Shown one piece after another: positions 1 through 10,850 of a stretch of 64,000 nucleotides of DNA. The DNA is taken from the NCBI RefSeq assembly GCF_001400735.1, contig NZ_LJPW01000054.1:1-64000 (forward strand). The letters run 5' to 3'. The DNA comes from Pseudomonas caricapapayae. Its GTDB lineage: Bacteria; Pseudomonadota; Gammaproteobacteria; Pseudomonadales; Pseudomonadaceae. The position numbers and the translations under genes are program-made. Within the stretch, counting starts at the first letter, position 1; each line of letters begins with the position of its first letter. The notes under the pieces were generated by a model. That model did not search any database and had not been told where the DNA came from. It worked only from the letters and a program-made list of their open reading frames with translations.

Positions 1-2
1 CC

Positions 3-605
3 CGCAGCTCGCTGCTGGCGGGCGGTGTCTCGGTGGCCATCGCCATGTTCGTCGGCGTACCGTTGGGGCTGCTGGCAGGCTATTTTGGGGGCAAGCTGGA
101 CATGATCATTTCACAGGTCATGGAAGCGCTGCTGTCCTGCCCTTTTCTGGTCCTGGCCATTGCTTTGGGTGCCTTTCTGGGCCCAAGCCTGTCCAACGCG
201 ATGATCGCCATCGGCTTGTCCGCCATGCCGATCTTTGCCCGACTGACCCGCGGCCAGGTGCTGTCGATCAAGCATGAGGATTATCTGGAAGGTGCCCGCG
301 CCATCGGTCTGCCGGATCGCTGGATTATCCTGCGCTACGTCCTGCCCAACGTCATGTCGCCGCTGGTAGTGCAGGCAACGCTGACCATCGCTTCCGCGAT
401 TCTGGCTGAAGCCAGCCTGTCGTTCCTTGGCCTGGGCCAGCAACCGCCGTCGCCGTCCTGGGGATCGATGCTCAATACTGCGAAGAATTTCATGGAGCAG
501 GCTCCGTGGATGTCGATTGCGCCGGGTGTGGCGATCTACATCACGGTCCTGTGTTTCAACCTGTTGGGTGACGGCCTGCGCGATGCGCTGGACCCCAAGG
601 GCTAA
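3..605 (+). CDS. Dipeptide/oligopeptide ABC transporter permease (DppC/GsiD type), 3' part
   Basis: Inner-membrane permease of a peptide-importing ABC transporter. The gene starts left of the window: the frame is open from base 3 with no start, and about 200 residues of a roughly 300-residue family member are present. The remaining part has several hydrophobic segments, and the EAA loop that contacts the ATPase is clear (EGARAIGLP, then WIILRYVLPN). The C-terminus LGDGLRDALDPKG is typical of DppC/OppC/GsiD proteins. The next gene, a gamma-glutamyltransferase, begins 31 bases after the stop on the same strand, so uptake of gamma-glutamyl peptides such as glutathione is a reasonable inference. 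Substrate is not shown by the sequence itself. Confidence 0.93.
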   Translation, partial: RSSLLAGGVSVAIAMFVGVPLGLLAGYFGGKLDMIISQVMEALLSCPFLVLAIALGAFLGPSLSNAMIAIGLSAMPIFARLTRGQVLSIKHEDYLEGARAIGLPDRWIILRYVLPNVMSPLVVQATLTIASAILAEASLSFLGLGQQPPSPSWGSMLNTAKNFMEQAPWMSIAPGVAIYITVLCFNLLGDGLRDALDPKG

Positions 606-636
606 ACCTTTCGTCTTCTGTCAAAGAGAAACGCTT

Positions 637-2232
637 ATGTTCGATGATCTGGATTACAGCCAACCCTACGCTTCGGCTCGCTCGCCGGTGATGGGCAGCA
701 ACATGGTCGCTTGCTCCCAGCCTCTGGCCGCTCAGGCCGGGCTGGACATGTTGCGCCGTGGCGGCAACGCAGTGGACGCCGCGATCGCAGCGGCCATGGT
801 GCTGACCGTGGTCGAGCCCACCGGTTGCGGGATTGGCAGCGATGCCTTCGCCATTGTCTGGGACGGTAGCAAACTGCAAGGCTTGAACGCTTCCGGCCGC
901 GCGCCACAAGCCTGGACCCCTGAATACTTCGAAGGCCAGAGCCAGATGCCGCAACGCGGCTGGCCTGCGGTCAGCGTACCGGGTGCGGTGTCGGCCTGGG
1001 TGGAGCTGTCAGCGCGTTATGGCAAACTGCCCTTCGCAGCTCTGGCCGAACCGGCGATTGGCTATGCGCGCGATGGCTATCAAGTCACGCCGATCATCGC
1101 CGAGCTATGGAAACGCGGCTCGCATCTGCTCAAGGACCAACCGGGCTTTGCCGAGTGCTTCATGCCAGGTGGCAAGGCCCCCATGGCCGGGGAGAAAATC
1201 CAGCTCAAGGACCACGCCCGCACGCTGGAGCTGATCGCGCAGACCAAAGGGGAAGCGTTTTATCGCGGTGAACTGGCGCAAGCGATCATCGCTCATGCCA
1301 ACGTCAATGGCAGCGTAATGAGCCTCGACGATCTGGCGACGCACACAGTGGACTGGATCGACACCCTGTCAGTGCCATACGCAGGTGCTGTGGTTCACGA
1401 ACTCCCACCGAATGGCCAGGGCATTGCGACCCTCGCCGGCCTGACCATGCTCGAAGCACTGGGCGTCGGCGAGCACCCGGTGGACAGCCTTGAGACGGTT
1501 CACCCGGTGCTCGAAGCAATGAAGCTGGCGTTGGCCGACCTCGACGAACATGTCGCCGACAGCGATCACATGCGCGTTCCTGCAATGGATTTACTCAACA
1601 AGGCATACCTGATGGAGCGCGCGGGACTGGTCACCGATCAGGCCGCCAACCCCGGGCACGGTTCGCCAAAACCGGGCGGCACGGTGTACCTGTCAGCGGC
1701 AGACGAAAACGGCATGATGATCTCGTTCATCCAGTCCAACTACATGGGCTTCGGCTCGGGTGTCGTTGTACCCGGTACGGGGATCAGCCTGCAGAACCGC
1801 GGCGCAGGCTTCTCTCTGGATCCGCAGCACGTTAACTACGTTGCACCGCGCAAGCGCCCGTTCCACACGATCATCCCCGGTTATGTCATGAATGCTGACG
1901 GCACGCCGCTGATGTCATTCGGCTTGATGGGCGGCCCGATGCAAGCGCAGGGCCACTTACAGATGATGATGCGCATCCTGCGCTATAAGCAGAACCCTCA
2001 AGCCGCCGCCGATGCACCGCGCTGGAGGATTGAATCCGGCCTGAAAGTGGCAGTGGAGCGTGCGTTTGACCCTGAAGTGATCAACGCATTGCGCGCCAAG
2101 GGGCATGACATTGATGTCGAAGAACCAAGCGGTGTATTTGCCTTTGGCGGTGCCCAGATTATCCAGCGCACCGCGCATGGATATGTGGGCGGGACTGATC
2201 CAAGGAAAGACGGACTGGTCGCGGCTTATTGA
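637..2232 (+). CDS. Gamma-glutamyltransferase family protein (YwrD-like)
   Basis: Ntn-hydrolase of the gamma-glutamyltransferase family, 531 residues. Family members mature by self-cleavage before a threonine that becomes the nucleophile. Here the candidate is Thr349 in KPGGTVYLSAADENG, followed by IQSNYMGFGSG and the N-terminal GGNAVDAAIA motif. The pattern TVYL...SNYMGFGSG resembles the YwrD branch more than classical Ggt, which usually has TTHxSVVD. The ATG at 637 was chosen over longer readings because a purine-rich AAAGAGAA lies just upstream and the reading before it overlaps the permease in another frame. No signal peptide is evident, so it is probably cytoplasmic, unlike periplasmic Ggt. 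Co-directional with the peptide permease, it probably breaks down imported gamma-glutamyl compounds. Confidence 0.9.
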   Translation: MFDDLDYSQPYASARSPVMGSNMVACSQPLAAQAGLDMLRRGGNAVDAAIAAAMVLTVVEPTGCGIGSDAFAIVWDGSKLQGLNASGRAPQAWTPEYFEGQSQMPQRGWPAVSVPGAVSAWVELSARYGKLPFAALAEPAIGYARDGYQVTPIIAELWKRGSHLLKDQPGFAECFMPGGKAPMAGEKIQLKDHARTLELIAQTKGEAFYRGELAQAIIAHANVNGSVMSLDDLATHTVDWIDTLSVPYAGAVVHELPPNGQGIATLAGLTMLEALGVGEHPVDSLETVHPVLEAMKLALADLDEHVADSDHMRVPAMDLLNKAYLMERAGLVTDQAANPGHGSPKPGGTVYLSAADENGMMISFIQSNYMGFGSGVVVPGTGISLQNRGAGFSLDPQHVNYVAPRKRPFHTIIPGYVMNADGTPLMSFGLMGGPMQAQGHLQMMMRILRYKQNPQAAADAPRWRIESGLKVAVERAFDPEVINALRAKGHDIDVEEPSGVFAFGGAQIIQRTAHGYVGGTDPRKDGLVAAY

Positions 2233-2238
2233 TCGAAC

Positions 2239-2264
2239 GCTGCGCGCGGGCCAGGGCGCGCAGC
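2239..2264. terminator. GC-rich hairpin between convergent genes
   Basis: Perfect 9-bp stem (GCTGCGCGC with GCGCGCAGC) and an 8-base loop, sitting 7 bases after the GGT stop and 22 bases from the stop of the opposing oxidoreductase. There is no T-run on either side, so it may only stabilise 3' ends. Confidence 0.45.
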
Positions 2265-2285
2265 TGCTCACATTGCCCAACCCGC

Positions 2286-3611
2286 TCAGAAGTCTGCGAC
2301 CTTGCCCCAGGCCGAGGTGTTGAAACGGTCCGGGTGATACGGCCGAGGATCGACGATGGGTGTGACGCCACTGACGATGTCGGCAATCAGATGGCCAGCA
2401 CCTGGCCCAATGCCGAAACCGTGACCACTGAACCCGGCTGCCAGCACCAATCCTGGAAGGCTGGCCATTTCTCCGATTCCCGGAACACCGTCAGGCGTGC
2501 TGTCAACGTAGCCTGCCCAAGCCGCAGTAACAGATGACTGGCTGAGAAACGGGACGAGTTCTACCGCACGCCTGTAAGTCAGCTCGACAACCTTGAGGTC
2601 TGCCCTGGGGTCGAGAATGCGCGTTCTTTCCATCGGCGTCGTCTCATCCAGACGCCAGCGCTTCCAGCTTTCATGACCGGCACGTATGCCGTCGAGCCCG
2701 CCAGGCGCAAGGTTGCGCCACCTGCGCTGAAACATGGGCAGGAACTTCGTGGCGAAACCCAGTAACTGGGGTGTCACGTCCACTCGCCCTCTTCCGCTGA
2801 TCGCCAGCGTGTAACTCCCGTCAAAGCGGCGTGTCATGGAGACACCGGCCGTGTGCAATGCGCTGGGCAGTTCGTGACAAGGTGGAGAAACGGAAAGCAC
2901 GGTCTGGCGGACGGTGGCCTGAGGAAAACGGATGCTGTACTGGCGGCAGAACGAAGACGCCCAGGCACCCGCCGCAAGGACTGCAATGCGAGTGCGAATG
3001 CTGCCTTTTTCAGTGACAACTGCCGACAGTCGACCGCCCTGAGTCTCTATGCCACGTACGGCGCATCCCTGATGGACCGAGCTGCCCAGCGCCATGATTG
3101 CACGAGCAACTGCTGGCGCAGCACGGGAAGGATCGGCGATACCGTCAGTAGGTGAAAAGACACCTCCCTTCCACTGTTTGCCCGTGACTTTGGCGCGCTC
3201 GGCAGCTTGTTGCGCGCTCAGCATATGCGTCTTTACGTTGACGCTGCGGGCAAACTCACCCCAGCGCGCCCAACCGGCAAGCTCTGCCTCGCTATTGCTT
3301 AAATAGAGCAGACCGCATCGCGTGAAGCCTGTCTGCTCACCTGTGTCTGCGCTGAACTGCTCCCATAATTCAAGGCTTTTGGTCGCCATTGGAAGCTCGC
3401 GTGCGTCTCGATTCTGCTGCCGACACCAGCCCCAGTTGCGGCTCGATTGTTCAGCGCCGATCCGGCCCTTTTCGACCAGGGCGACGTTCATGCCGCGCCT
3501 GGCCAGGTAATAGGCTGTAAACGCGCCAATGATTCCCCCGCCAATCACGACCACATCGGCCTCGGTCGGCAGATCGGAGGAAGTTTCTACAAACGCCAAG
3601 GGTGCAGGCAT
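2286..3611 (-). CDS. FAD-dependent amine/D-amino-acid oxidoreductase (DAO family)
   Basis: Flavoprotein of the DAO (glycine/D-amino acid oxidase) family, 441 residues. An N-terminal Rossmann motif VVIGGGIIG begins near residue 21, followed by the glutamate that ends beta-2 (VALVEKGRIGAEQSSRNWGW). The C-terminal half contains the family's substrate-binding sheet and the GxGFGxGPGAG motif (SGHGFGIGPGAGH) near residue 400. It would oxidise a secondary or primary amine with FAD; the exact substrate cannot be read from sequence. It is convergent with the gamma-glutamyltransferase and is a single gene, with the AT-rich 560-base gap upstream. The ribosome-binding site before the chosen ATG is weak. 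Confidence 0.9.
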   Translation of the reverse strand: MPAPLAFVETSSDLPTEADVVVIGGGIIGAFTAYYLARRGMNVALVEKGRIGAEQSSRNWGWCRQQNRDARELPMATKSLELWEQFSADTGEQTGFTRCGLLYLSNSEAELAGWARWGEFARSVNVKTHMLSAQQAAERAKVTGKQWKGGVFSPTDGIADPSRAAPAVARAIMALGSSVHQGCAVRGIETQGGRLSAVVTEKGSIRTRIAVLAAGAWASSFCRQYSIRFPQATVRQTVLSVSPPCHELPSALHTAGVSMTRRFDGSYTLAISGRGRVDVTPQLLGFATKFLPMFQRRWRNLAPGGLDGIRAGHESWKRWRLDETTPMERTRILDPRADLKVVELTYRRAVELVPFLSQSSVTAAWAGYVDSTPDGVPGIGEMASLPGLVLAAGFSGHGFGIGPGAGHLIADIVSGVTPIVDPRPYHPDRFNTSAWGKVADF

Positions 3612-3831
3612 AGTTGAAGATCCATTGAGAGTCGATGGGGGCGACTACTCGATACTCAAGCAGGGGCACCATGACTTTATTACACCATCATGACGCACAA
3701 TAAAAAGAGTGATACGCAGCGGCATTTGTTATAAACCACTGTTTTAACCCATTGACCCGGCACACTCTGCCGGCACCGCCGTTTTCTGCGCCGAGAGACA
3801 GTGTATTTAATACGCTGCGGCGCTTATTTTT

Positions 3832-3860
3832 AAACAGCGATATAACGCGATATAAACAGC
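3832..3860. repeat. Direct repeat GCGATATAA with one-turn spacing
   Basis: GCGATATAA occurs at 3837-3845 and again at 3847-3855, a 10-base period. The heptamer AAACAGC flanks the pair at 3832-3838 and 3854-3860. Tandem sites on one helical face are what a cooperative regulator would bind. No known consensus is matched, so function is open. Confidence 0.4.
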
Positions 3861-4093
3861 CAACCGTAGCACGGCGAACCTGAACTTCAGCTGTCCATTC
3901 ACCACTCGTTAAATTAAATCTGTGCAGCACATTAATAATTTTACATAGAGCCATTGCCATATTGCCACCGTAATAAATCAGCCCCTACCCTATGCCTTGC
4001 GAACGATAAAAAGGAATGAAAAACCGACACATTGCCCACACTATTTTTATAAGTTGGCGACTACCGTTGCGGTACAAGTCTCTTAATAAGCAC

Positions 4094-4119
4094 TGTCCGG
4101 GGTCGGACACTTTTGTTTT
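4094..4119 (+). promoter_or_regulatory. Hairpin plus T-tract in the arnB leader, possible attenuator
   Basis: A 6-bp perfect stem (TGTCCG / CGGACA, loop GGGT) ends at 4109 and is followed by C and then TTTTGTTTT, about 55 bases before the arnB start. The form is that of a weak intrinsic terminator placed inside a leader. The stem is short, so chance is possible. Confidence 0.4.
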
Positions 4120-4173
4120 GCGTTCACCTGTCCGCGGCTTGAATTGTCCTGCCGAAAAATGAGGAAGCTATAG

Positions 4174-5322
4174 ATGAGCACAGCGTTTCTTGCCTTTTCA
4201 CGGCCGTCCATCGGTGATGAAGAAGTTGCTGCGGTGACGCGCGTGCTGCGTTCCGGATGGATCACGACCGGACCGGAATGTCAGAAGCTCGAGGAGCAAT
4301 TCGCCGAACGGGTTGGCGCACAACACGCGGTTGCGTTGTCGTCCGCCACCGGGGCGATGCATATTGCGTTGCTGGCACTGGGTGTAGGGCCTGGTGATGA
4401 AGTGATTACGCCGTCGCAAACCTGGGTGTCGACCGCCAACATGATCTGCCTGTTAGGGGCCACACCGGTTTTTGTCGATGTCGACCGAGACACCCTGATG
4501 AGCAGTGCAGCACTGATAGAGCCAGCCATCACACCCCGAACCAAAGCGATCATACCGGTACATTACGCTGGAGCCGCATTCGACCTCGATCCGCTTTATG
4601 CAGTGGCAAACCGACACGGCATCACCGTGATCGAAGACGCGGCGCATGCAGTCGGGACTGGCTACAAAGGCCGTCCGGTCGGCAAGCAGGGCACTGCGAT
4701 ATTTTCGTTTCATGCAATCAAAAACCTGACCTGTGCCGAAGGTGCGATGTTCGTCACTGACAATGCCCGACTGGCCGATCAGGTGCGCCAGCTTAAATTT
4801 CATGGCCTTGGGGTCGACGCTTACGACCGCCTGACTCTGGGTCGCAAGCCCCAGGCCGAAGTCATGGAACCCGGCTTCAAATACAACCTGGCCGACATCA
4901 ATGCCAGCATTGCGCTGGTGCAGCTGCAACGCCTTGATGCAATCAATGCAAAGCGCCATGCGCTCGCCAGCCATTACCTCGAACGGCTGGCTGCAAGCCC
5001 TGTGCTGCCTCTGTCCCTGCCCCGCCATGCCCAGCACCATGCATGGCACCTGTTCATTCTGCGCATTGATCGCGAGCGTTGCGGGCTGGATCGCGATTCG
5101 TTCATGAAGGCTTTGCAGGTCCGGAACATCGGGACCGGCATCCACTTCATCGCCACTCACCTGCACAGCTATTACCGCAAGCGATTCCCTGATATCTGCC
5201 TGCCCGACACCGAATGGAACTCATCAAGACTGTGCTCTATCCCCCTGTTCCCTGACATGACGCTCGATGATGCCGAGCGGGTTGTCGGTGCCATCGAATC
5301 GATCGTGGAATCCAGCCATTGA
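4174..5322 (+). CDS. arnB: UDP-4-amino-4-deoxy-L-arabinose--oxoglutarate aminotransferase ArnB
   Basis: PLP-dependent aminotransferase of the DegT/DnrJ/EryC1 family, 382 residues, the usual ArnB length. It converts UDP-4-keto-arabinose to UDP-L-Ara4N with glutamate as amino donor in the cytoplasm. The Schiff-base lysine is K183 in [13 protein letters not shown], and the aspartate that binds the pyridine ring lies in [10 protein letters not shown]. First gene of the operon arnBCADTEF-ugd; arnC starts 4 bases before its stop. The ATG at 4174 has GAGGAAG upstream. A hairpin and T-tract lie in the leader. In Pseudomonas this operon is controlled by cationic-peptide and low-Mg2+ two-component systems; no matching operator was identified with confidence here. 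Confidence 0.97.
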   Translation: MSTAFLAFSRPSIGDEEVAAVTRVLRSGWITTGPECQKLEEQFAERVGAQHAVALSSATGAMHIALLALGVGPGDEVITPSQTWVSTANMICLLGATPVFVDVDRDTLMSSAALIEPAITPRTKAIIPVHYAGAAFDLDPLYAVANRHGITVIEDAAHAVGTGYKGRPVGKQGTAIFSFHAIKNLTCAEGAMFVTDNARLADQVRQLKFHGLGVDAYDRLTLGRKPQAEVMEPGFKYNLADINASIALVQLQRLDAINAKRHALASHYLERLAASPVLPLSLPRHAQHHAWHLFILRIDRERCGLDRDSFMKALQVRNIGTGIHFIATHLHSYYRKRFPDICLPDTEWNSSRLCSIPLFPDMTLDDAERVVGAIESIVESSH

Positions 5323-6332
5323 AACCGTATCCAATCAAGTTCGTGTCTGTCGTCATTCCTGTCTACAACGAACGACAGAGTCTGCCCGAGCTGTTGCGGC
5401 GCACTGAAACAGCCTGCGAGCAACTGAATCACCGGTACGAAATCGTCCTTGTGGATGACGGCAGCCGTGACGACTCGGCAGAGATCCTGCAGCAGGCTGC
5501 AGATCGGGCCGGCAGTCCCTTCGTTGCGGTCATACTGAACCGCAATTACGGTCAGCACGCCGCAATCATGGCCGGATTCGAGCAATGCAAAGGTGACGTG
5601 GTGATCACCCTTGATGCCGATCTGCAAAACCCTCCCGAAGAAATTCCCCGTCTGGTGACGCTCGCCGAACAGGGATACGACGTGGTCGGCACCGTGCGCA
5701 ACAATCGCCAGGACTCTGCCTGGCGACGCTGGCCATCAAAACTTATCAACCTGGCGGTGCAGCGTTCCACCGGCGTGGCCATGAGCGATTATGGCTGCAT
5801 GCTGCGGGCGTATCGACGCACGATAGTCGATGCGATGCTGGCATGTCGGGAGCGCAGCACCTTCATTCCGATCCTGGCAAACAGCTTTGCACGGCACACG
5901 ACCGAGGTGCTGGTCGACCACGCCGAACGCGAACATGGCGATTCCAGATACAGCCCGATGCGTCTGGTCAACCTTATGTTCGACCTGATCACCTGCATGA
6001 CCACTACGCCGCTGCGCCTGCTCAGCATAATCGGCTTCAGCATGGCGTTTCTCGGTGTTCTATTCGCTGCCGTACTGATCGTTCTGCGCCTGATTTTCGG
6101 GGCGTCATGGGCCGGTGACGGCACTTTTGTGCTGTTTGCCGTGCTGTTCGTATTCACCGGGGGACAGTTCATCGGCATGGGACTGCTGGGTGAGTACCTC
6201 GGCCGGATGTACAGCGATGTCCGTGCGCGCCCGCGTTTCTTCATCGAAAAGATCGTGCGCAGCTCGTCGAGTATCGCCGCCGACAGCATTGATTCCTCTG
6301 TAACTCCCTATACAAACAAGGTTGCGCCATGA
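5319..6332 (+). CDS. arnC: Undecaprenyl-phosphate 4-deoxy-4-formamido-L-arabinose transferase ArnC
   Basis: Family 2 glycosyltransferase, 337 residues, that moves Ara4FN from UDP to undecaprenyl phosphate at the cytoplasmic face of the inner membrane. The GT-A fold shows the N-terminal [24 protein letters not shown] and the DAD metal site in [14 protein letters not shown]. Two C-terminal membrane helices follow (around [20 protein letters not shown] and [19 protein letters not shown]), as expected for ArnC/DPM1-like enzymes. It overlaps arnB by 4 bases and arnA by 4 bases, showing translational coupling. Confidence 0.97.
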   Translation: MKPYPIKFVSVVIPVYNERQSLPELLRRTETACEQLNHRYEIVLVDDGSRDDSAEILQQAADRAGSPFVAVILNRNYGQHAAIMAGFEQCKGDVVITLDADLQNPPEEIPRLVTLAEQGYDVVGTVRNNRQDSAWRRWPSKLINLAVQRSTGVAMSDYGCMLRAYRRTIVDAMLACRERSTFIPILANSFARHTTEVLVDHAEREHGDSRYSPMRLVNLMFDLITCMTTTPLRLLSIIGFSMAFLGVLFAAVLIVLRLIFGASWAGDGTFVLFAVLFVFTGGQFIGMGLLGEYLGRMYSDVRARPRFFIEKIVRSSSSIAADSIDSSVTPYTNKVAP

Positions 6333-8320
6333 GTCCTAAAGCTGTCGTTTTCGCTTATCACGATATTGGCTGTGTCGGCCTGCAAGCATTGCTGGGCGCA
6401 GGTTATGAAATCGCTGCAGTGTTTACTCATGCCGACGACCCCAGGGAAAAAACCTTCTTCGGCTCTGTGGCTCAGTTATGCGCTCGGCATGGCATTCCAG
6501 TGCATGCGCCTGAAGACCCGAATCATCCATTGTGGGTGGAGCGCATCGGCAAGCTGGCCCCGGATTTCATTTTTTCCTTCTATTACCGCCAGCTTCTCGG
6601 CGATGCGTTACTGGCCTGCGCAAAAAAAAGCGCATTGAACCTGCACGGCTCGCTGTTACCACGCTATCGCGGACGTGCGCCGGCGAACTGGGTCTTGGTC
6701 AACGGCGAAAGTGAAACCGGCGTAACCCTGCACCAAATGGTCAAACGTGCCGATGCAGGGCCGATACTCGCTCAGCAGCGGGTCTCGATCAGTGCTACCG
6801 ATACGGCCTTGACGCTGCATGGCAAGCTGCGTGAAGCGGCTGCCGACCTGCTTGGCGAAACATTACCGCTGCTTGCCCACGGGCAACTTTCAGGCACGCC
6901 TCAGGACGAAGCCCTTGCAACCTGCTTCGGTCGCCGTACGCCGGCCGACGGCTTGATCGACTGGGCGCTTCCGGCCACCCAGCTATACAACCTGATCCGT
7001 GCGGTGACACAGCCCTACCCTGGCGCATTTTACCCCGTAGGCGAGAACAGGCTGATTGTCTGGGCTGCCCGTGTCGAAGCACGGAGCGCTGGCGACAGAC
7101 CTGGTACGGTCATCAGCCAAGACCCGCTACGTATTGCCTGCGGCGAGGGTTCGCTGGTGATCGATGCAGGGCAGCGCGGCGGCAACGGCTTATACCTCAG
7201 TGGCGCGCAGCTGGCTCGCGAGTTCGGTCTGGTGCAAGGCTCGCAACTGATGGATACAGAGAAGCGTCGCCCGGCCCGCCGTACACGTGTGTTGATTCTT
7301 GGCGTCAACGGTTTCATAGGCAACCATCTTTCAGAGCGTCTGTTGCAGGACGATCGTTACGAGATCTACGGCATGGACATCGGTTCGGACGCCATCGAGC
7401 GTTTGCGCACCAAGCCGAACTTTCACTTCATCGAAGGTGATATCAGCATCCATACCGAGTGGATCGAGTATCACATCAAGAAATGCGATGTGGTATTGCC
7501 CTTGGTGGCAATCGCCACGCCGATTGAATACACCCGCAATCCACTGCGGGTGTTCGAGCTGGATTTCGAAGAAAACCTGAAGATCGTCCGTTACTGCGTG
7601 AAATACAACAAGCGGGTTATTTTCCCGTCGACGTCTGAAGTCTATGGCATGTGCCAGGACGCCAGCTTCAACGAAGACACCTCGAATCTGGTTGTTGGCC
7701 CGATCAACAAACAACGCTGGATCTACTCAGTGTCCAAACAACTGCTGGACCGCGTTATCTGGGCCTACGGGCAGAAAGGCTTGCAGTTTACCCTGTTTCG
7801 CCCGTTCAACTGGATGGGTCCCCGTCTTGATCGACTGGACTCGGCGCGTATTGGCAGCTCCCGGGCCATCACCCAACTGATTTTGCATCTGGTGGAAGGC
7901 ACGCCGATCCGGCTGGTGGATGGCGGAGCCCAGAAACGCTGTTTCACCGACGTCGCCGACGGCATCGAGGCGCTGGCGCGGATTATTGAAAATCGCGATG
8001 GCCGCTGTAACGGTCAGATTATCAACATCGGCAATCCCGACAATGAAGCCAGCATCCGCCAGTTGGGTGAGGAACTATTGCGCCAGTTCGAAGCGCACCC
8101 GCTGCGCGGCAACTTTCCGCCGTTTGCAGGATTTCGCGAAGTTGAAAGCCAATCCTTTTATGGCAAGGGTTATCAGGATGTCAGCCACCGTAAACCGAGC
8201 GTCGACAACGCCCGGCATTTGATTGGCTGGACTCCCGGTATCGAGCTGGGCGAGACCATCGGCAAAACCCTGGACTTCTTCCTTCGCGAAGCCATGGCTG
8301 AAAAGGCGGGCCAGCGCTGA
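6329..8320 (+). CDS. arnA: Bifunctional UDP-Ara4N formyltransferase / UDP-glucuronate decarboxylase ArnA
   Basis: Two-domain enzyme, 663 residues, standard ArnA length. Residues 1 to about 300 form the 10-formyl-THF-dependent formyltransferase, with the N-x-H motif in [18 protein letters not shown] and the catalytic aspartate in [10 protein letters not shown]. From about residue 315 comes an NAD-dependent SDR-type decarboxylase, with the nucleotide-binding [10 protein letters not shown] and the YxxxK pair in [11 protein letters not shown]. The C-terminal domain oxidatively decarboxylates UDP-glucuronic acid made by Ugd; the N-terminal domain formylates UDP-L-Ara4N made by ArnB. It overlaps arnC by 4 bases and arnD by 1. 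Confidence 0.97.
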   Translation: MSPKAVVFAYHDIGCVGLQALLGAGYEIAAVFTHADDPREKTFFGSVAQLCARHGIPVHAPEDPNHPLWVERIGKLAPDFIFSFYYRQLLGDALLACAKKSALNLHGSLLPRYRGRAPANWVLVNGESETGVTLHQMVKRADAGPILAQQRVSISATDTALTLHGKLREAAADLLGETLPLLAHGQLSGTPQDEALATCFGRRTPADGLIDWALPATQLYNLIRAVTQPYPGAFYPVGENRLIVWAARVEARSAGDRPGTVISQDPLRIACGEGSLVIDAGQRGGNGLYLSGAQLAREFGLVQGSQLMDTEKRRPARRTRVLILGVNGFIGNHLSERLLQDDRYEIYGMDIGSDAIERLRTKPNFHFIEGDISIHTEWIEYHIKKCDVVLPLVAIATPIEYTRNPLRVFELDFEENLKIVRYCVKYNKRVIFPSTSEVYGMCQDASFNEDTSNLVVGPINKQRWIYSVSKQLLDRVIWAYGQKGLQFTLFRPFNWMGPRLDRLDSARIGSSRAITQLILHLVEGTPIRLVDGGAQKRCFTDVADGIEALARIIENRDGRCNGQIINIGNPDNEASIRQLGEELLRQFEAHPLRGNFPPFAGFREVESQSFYGKGYQDVSHRKPSVDNARHLIGWTPGIELGETIGKTLDFFLREAMAEKAGQR

Positions 8321-9201
8321 TGCACGCAGGCCTGAGAATCGATGTCGACACTTACCGGGGCACCCGCGAAGGCGTGCCAAGACTGCTGGACATACTTGAC
8401 GAAGCCAGACTCAAGGCGACGTTCTTTTTCAGCGTCGGTCCCGACAACATGGGGCGTCATCTGTGGCGCCTCGCACGTCCCGCGTTTTTCTGGAAGATGC
8501 TTCGCTCCAGGGCAGCGAGCCTGTATGGCTGGGACATTTTACTGGCGGGCACTGCCTGGCCGGGTAAACCGATCGGACGGGACCTTGGCCCGCTGATGCG
8601 CCGGGCGCTGGATGCAGGTCACGAGGTCGGCCTGCATGCATGGGATCATCATGGCTGGCAAGCCAATGCCGGGCGCTGGAACGACAGACAGTTGACCGCA
8701 CAGATACACCGGGGCGTCGATTGCCTGAGCGACATTCTGGGCAACCCGGTGATCTGCTCGGCAGCAGCAGGCTGGCGTGCCGATCAGCATATCGTGCAGG
8801 CCAAACAGGCTTTCGGCTTCCGCTACAACAGCGACTGCCGCGGCACCAGCCTGTTTCGACCAGAACTGGCCGATGGCAGCCTCGGCGCACCTCAGATTCC
8901 GGTGGACTTGCCAACCTTCGATGAGGTGGTGGGCCCGCAACTCCAGCCGGGAGCGTTCAACGACTATATTCTCAGCCGTTTTTCTGCGCGAAAGCTCAAC
9001 GTTTACACGATTCACGCTGAAGTTGAGGGCATCCTCATGGCTGATGGCTTCAGGCAGTTGTTACGGCAAGCCAATGCCCGGGAAATCCACTTCAAACCGC
9101 TGGGCCGACTGCTGCCGGAGTCTATTGAAACGCTGCCTTGCGGACACCTTGTTCGCGGCCACTTGCCCGGTCGCGAAGGCTGGCTGGGGGTACAACAGTG
9201 A
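8320..9201 (+). CDS. arnD: 4-deoxy-4-formamido-L-arabinose-phosphoundecaprenol deformylase ArnD
   Basis: NodB-type polysaccharide deacetylase, 293 residues. It removes the formyl group from undecaprenyl-phosphate-Ara4FN, giving the positively charged Ara4N donor. The first metal-binding motif is at the very N-terminus ([12 protein letters not shown]) and the second is HAWDHHGW near residue 107-114. Its start shares one base with the arnA stop (TGATG), and its own stop overlaps the arnT start in the same way. Confidence 0.95.
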   Translation: MHAGLRIDVDTYRGTREGVPRLLDILDEARLKATFFFSVGPDNMGRHLWRLARPAFFWKMLRSRAASLYGWDILLAGTAWPGKPIGRDLGPLMRRALDAGHEVGLHAWDHHGWQANAGRWNDRQLTAQIHRGVDCLSDILGNPVICSAAAGWRADQHIVQAKQAFGFRYNSDCRGTSLFRPELADGSLGAPQIPVDLPTFDEVVGPQLQPGAFNDYILSRFSARKLNVYTIHAEVEGILMADGFRQLLRQANAREIHFKPLGRLLPESIETLPCGHLVRGHLPGREGWLGVQQ

Positions 9202-10850
9202 TGCACTGCAGACACCGTGACTGCGCACTGCTGTTACTGGCGTTCGCGCTGGCTTATCTGCTGCCACTTGGCTTCCACGGTTTGTGGATTCCCGATGAAA
9301 CCCGCTATGCCCAGATCAGCCAGGAGATGCTGCACAGCGGCAACTGGATCGCGCCGCACTTCATGGGGTTGCGTTACTTTGAAAAACCGGCTGCCGGCTA
9401 CTGGCTGATTGCCCTAGGCCAGGCGGTCTTTGGCGAGAACCTGTTCGGTGTGCGCATCGCCTCGGCGTTAAGCACAGGTTTAAGCATCTTGCTGGCCTAC
9501 CTGCTGGCAGGAAAAATCTGGGGCGACCCGCGCAAAAGTTTTGCCAGCGCTCTGCTGTTCATGAGTTTCGCTTTCGTCGCCGGCCAGGCGGGTTACAGCA
9601 ATCTCGATCCACAATTTACCCTCTGGACCAACGCCACGCTGGTAGCGTTCTGGTACGCCGTGCACAGCATCGGCCGCGCCCGTCTGATTGCCTGGGCGCT
9701 GGTCGGCGTAGCCTGCGGCATAGGCTTCATGACCAAGGGGTTTCTGGCCTGGGCGCTACCGGTCATCATCACCCTGCCCTACATGCTGTGGCAAAGACGC
9801 CTGGCTGAGCTGTTCAGGTTCGGCCCGCTCGCGGTGGCGATTGCCGTTGCACTTTGCCTCCCCTGGGCACTGGCCGTGTACCGGCAAGAGCCTGACTACT
9901 GGCGCTACTTTTTCTGGCACGAACACATTCGCCGATTCGCCGGGGACAATGCGCAACATGCCCAACCCTGGTGGTTCTATCTGCCTCTGCTGGTGGCGGC
10001 CTGCCTTCCGTGGGCAGCGCTGCTGCCGACGACGCTGAAGCAGGCGTGGCAACAAAAGAGTCGGCCCGAGACTGCCTTCCTGCTGATGTGGCTGGTACTG
10101 CCGCTGGCATTTCTGAGTCTGAGCAAAGGCAAATTGCCGACCTACATACTGCCTTGCCTGTTGCCTGTAGCGCTGCTGATGGCCGATGCCCTGGTCGAAT
10201 GTCTCAATCAGGGCCGGGGCACGGCGTTACGCGTTAACGGAATACTGAACGCGACAGTGACGTTTCTCGGGCTATTGGCGCTGATTTACCTGCAATTGAA
10301 ACAGCCCGTGTACCAAAACGAACCGATGCACTTGCTGCTGGCGGTCATCGTGCTTGTCGGGTGGACGCTCACCAGCACCCTGCAGGGCATCCGGCCCCTG
10401 ACCTTCTGGGCCATGCCGGCAGTGGGCAGCTGGTTGCTGATCGCATTGCTACCCACGGCGCTGCCAAATGAGGTGGTGTACAACAAGACTCCCGACCAGT
10501 TTATCGCCAGACATCACGCGGAGCTGGCAGCCTGCACACATTTGCTGAGCAACGATCTGGGCGCTGCCTCTGCGTTGTCGTGGCGTTTGAAACGACCGGA
10601 AATCGCCCTGTTCAATACCTGGGGCGAACTGGAATACGGCCTGGGTTATCCGGACGCGCAGAGCCGCAAAGTCCGTTTGCAGGACATCGACACCTGGTTG
10701 GCTAACGCCCGCAGCGACGGCCGGGTCGGCGTCATCATGCGTGGCAGGAGCGATGAAGAGCAGCAAGAGCTTGAGCGACTTCCCAAGAGCAGCATGCGCT
10801 ACGAAGAAGGCAACCTGGTCATCCTCATTTACGAGAAGTCAACATTATGA
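9201..10850 (+). CDS. arnT: Undecaprenyl phosphate-alpha-L-Ara4N transferase ArnT
   Basis: GT83 integral membrane transferase, 549 residues from the ATG at 9201, that adds L-Ara4N to lipid A phosphates on the periplasmic side. The N-terminal helix and first periplasmic loop carry the conserved [16 protein letters not shown] with acidic residues, then GNWIAPHF and [11 protein letters not shown]. About a dozen hydrophobic helices follow, then a C-terminal periplasmic domain. I chose 9201 rather than an upstream in-frame codon because it overlaps the arnD stop as TGATG, the pattern used elsewhere in this operon, and gives the normal family N-terminus. It overlaps arnE by 4 bases. Confidence 0.96.
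   Translation: MHCRHRDCALLLLAFALAYLLPLGFHGLWIPDETRYAQISQEMLHSGNWIAPHFMGLRYFEKPAAGYWLIALGQAVFGENLFGVRIASALSTGLSILLAYLLAGKIWGDPRKSFASALLFMSFAFVAGQAGYSNLDPQFTLWTNATLVAFWYAVHSIGRARLIAWALVGVACGIGFMTKGFLAWALPVIITLPYMLWQRRLAELFRFGPLAVAIAVALCLPWALAVYRQEPDYWRYFFWHEHIRRFAGDNAQHAQPWWFYLPLLVAACLPWAALLPTTLKQAWQQKSRPETAFLLMWLVLPLAFLSLSKGKLPTYILPCLLPVALLMADALVECLNQGRGTALRVNGILNATVTFLGLLALIYLQLKQPVYQNEPMHLLLAVIVLVGWTLTSTLQGIRPLTFWAMPAVGSWLLIALLPTALPNEVVYNKTPDQFIARHHAELAACTHLLSNDLGAASALSWRLKRPEIALFNTWGELEYGLGYPDAQSRKVRLQDIDTWLANARSDGRVGVIMRGRSDEEQQELERLPKSSMRYEEGNLVILIYEKSTL

Larger units (their letters stand above)
3612..4173. other. 562-base AT-rich intergenic region upstream of arn operon
   Basis: Divergent control region between the FAD oxidoreductase (minus) and arnB (plus). 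It is clearly more AT-rich than its surroundings. I see a 10-base-period direct repeat (3837-3855), a CTTAATAAG near-palindrome at 4082-4090 and a hairpin with T-tract at 4094-4119. A 90-codon minus-strand reading at 3688-3960 has no recognisable features and I do not call it a gene. Confidence 0.6.

Noticed and set aside
3688..3960. 90-codon minus-strand open frame in the AT-rich region before arnB
   Set aside because: No family, no good ribosome-binding site and atypical composition; more likely part of the regulatory region.
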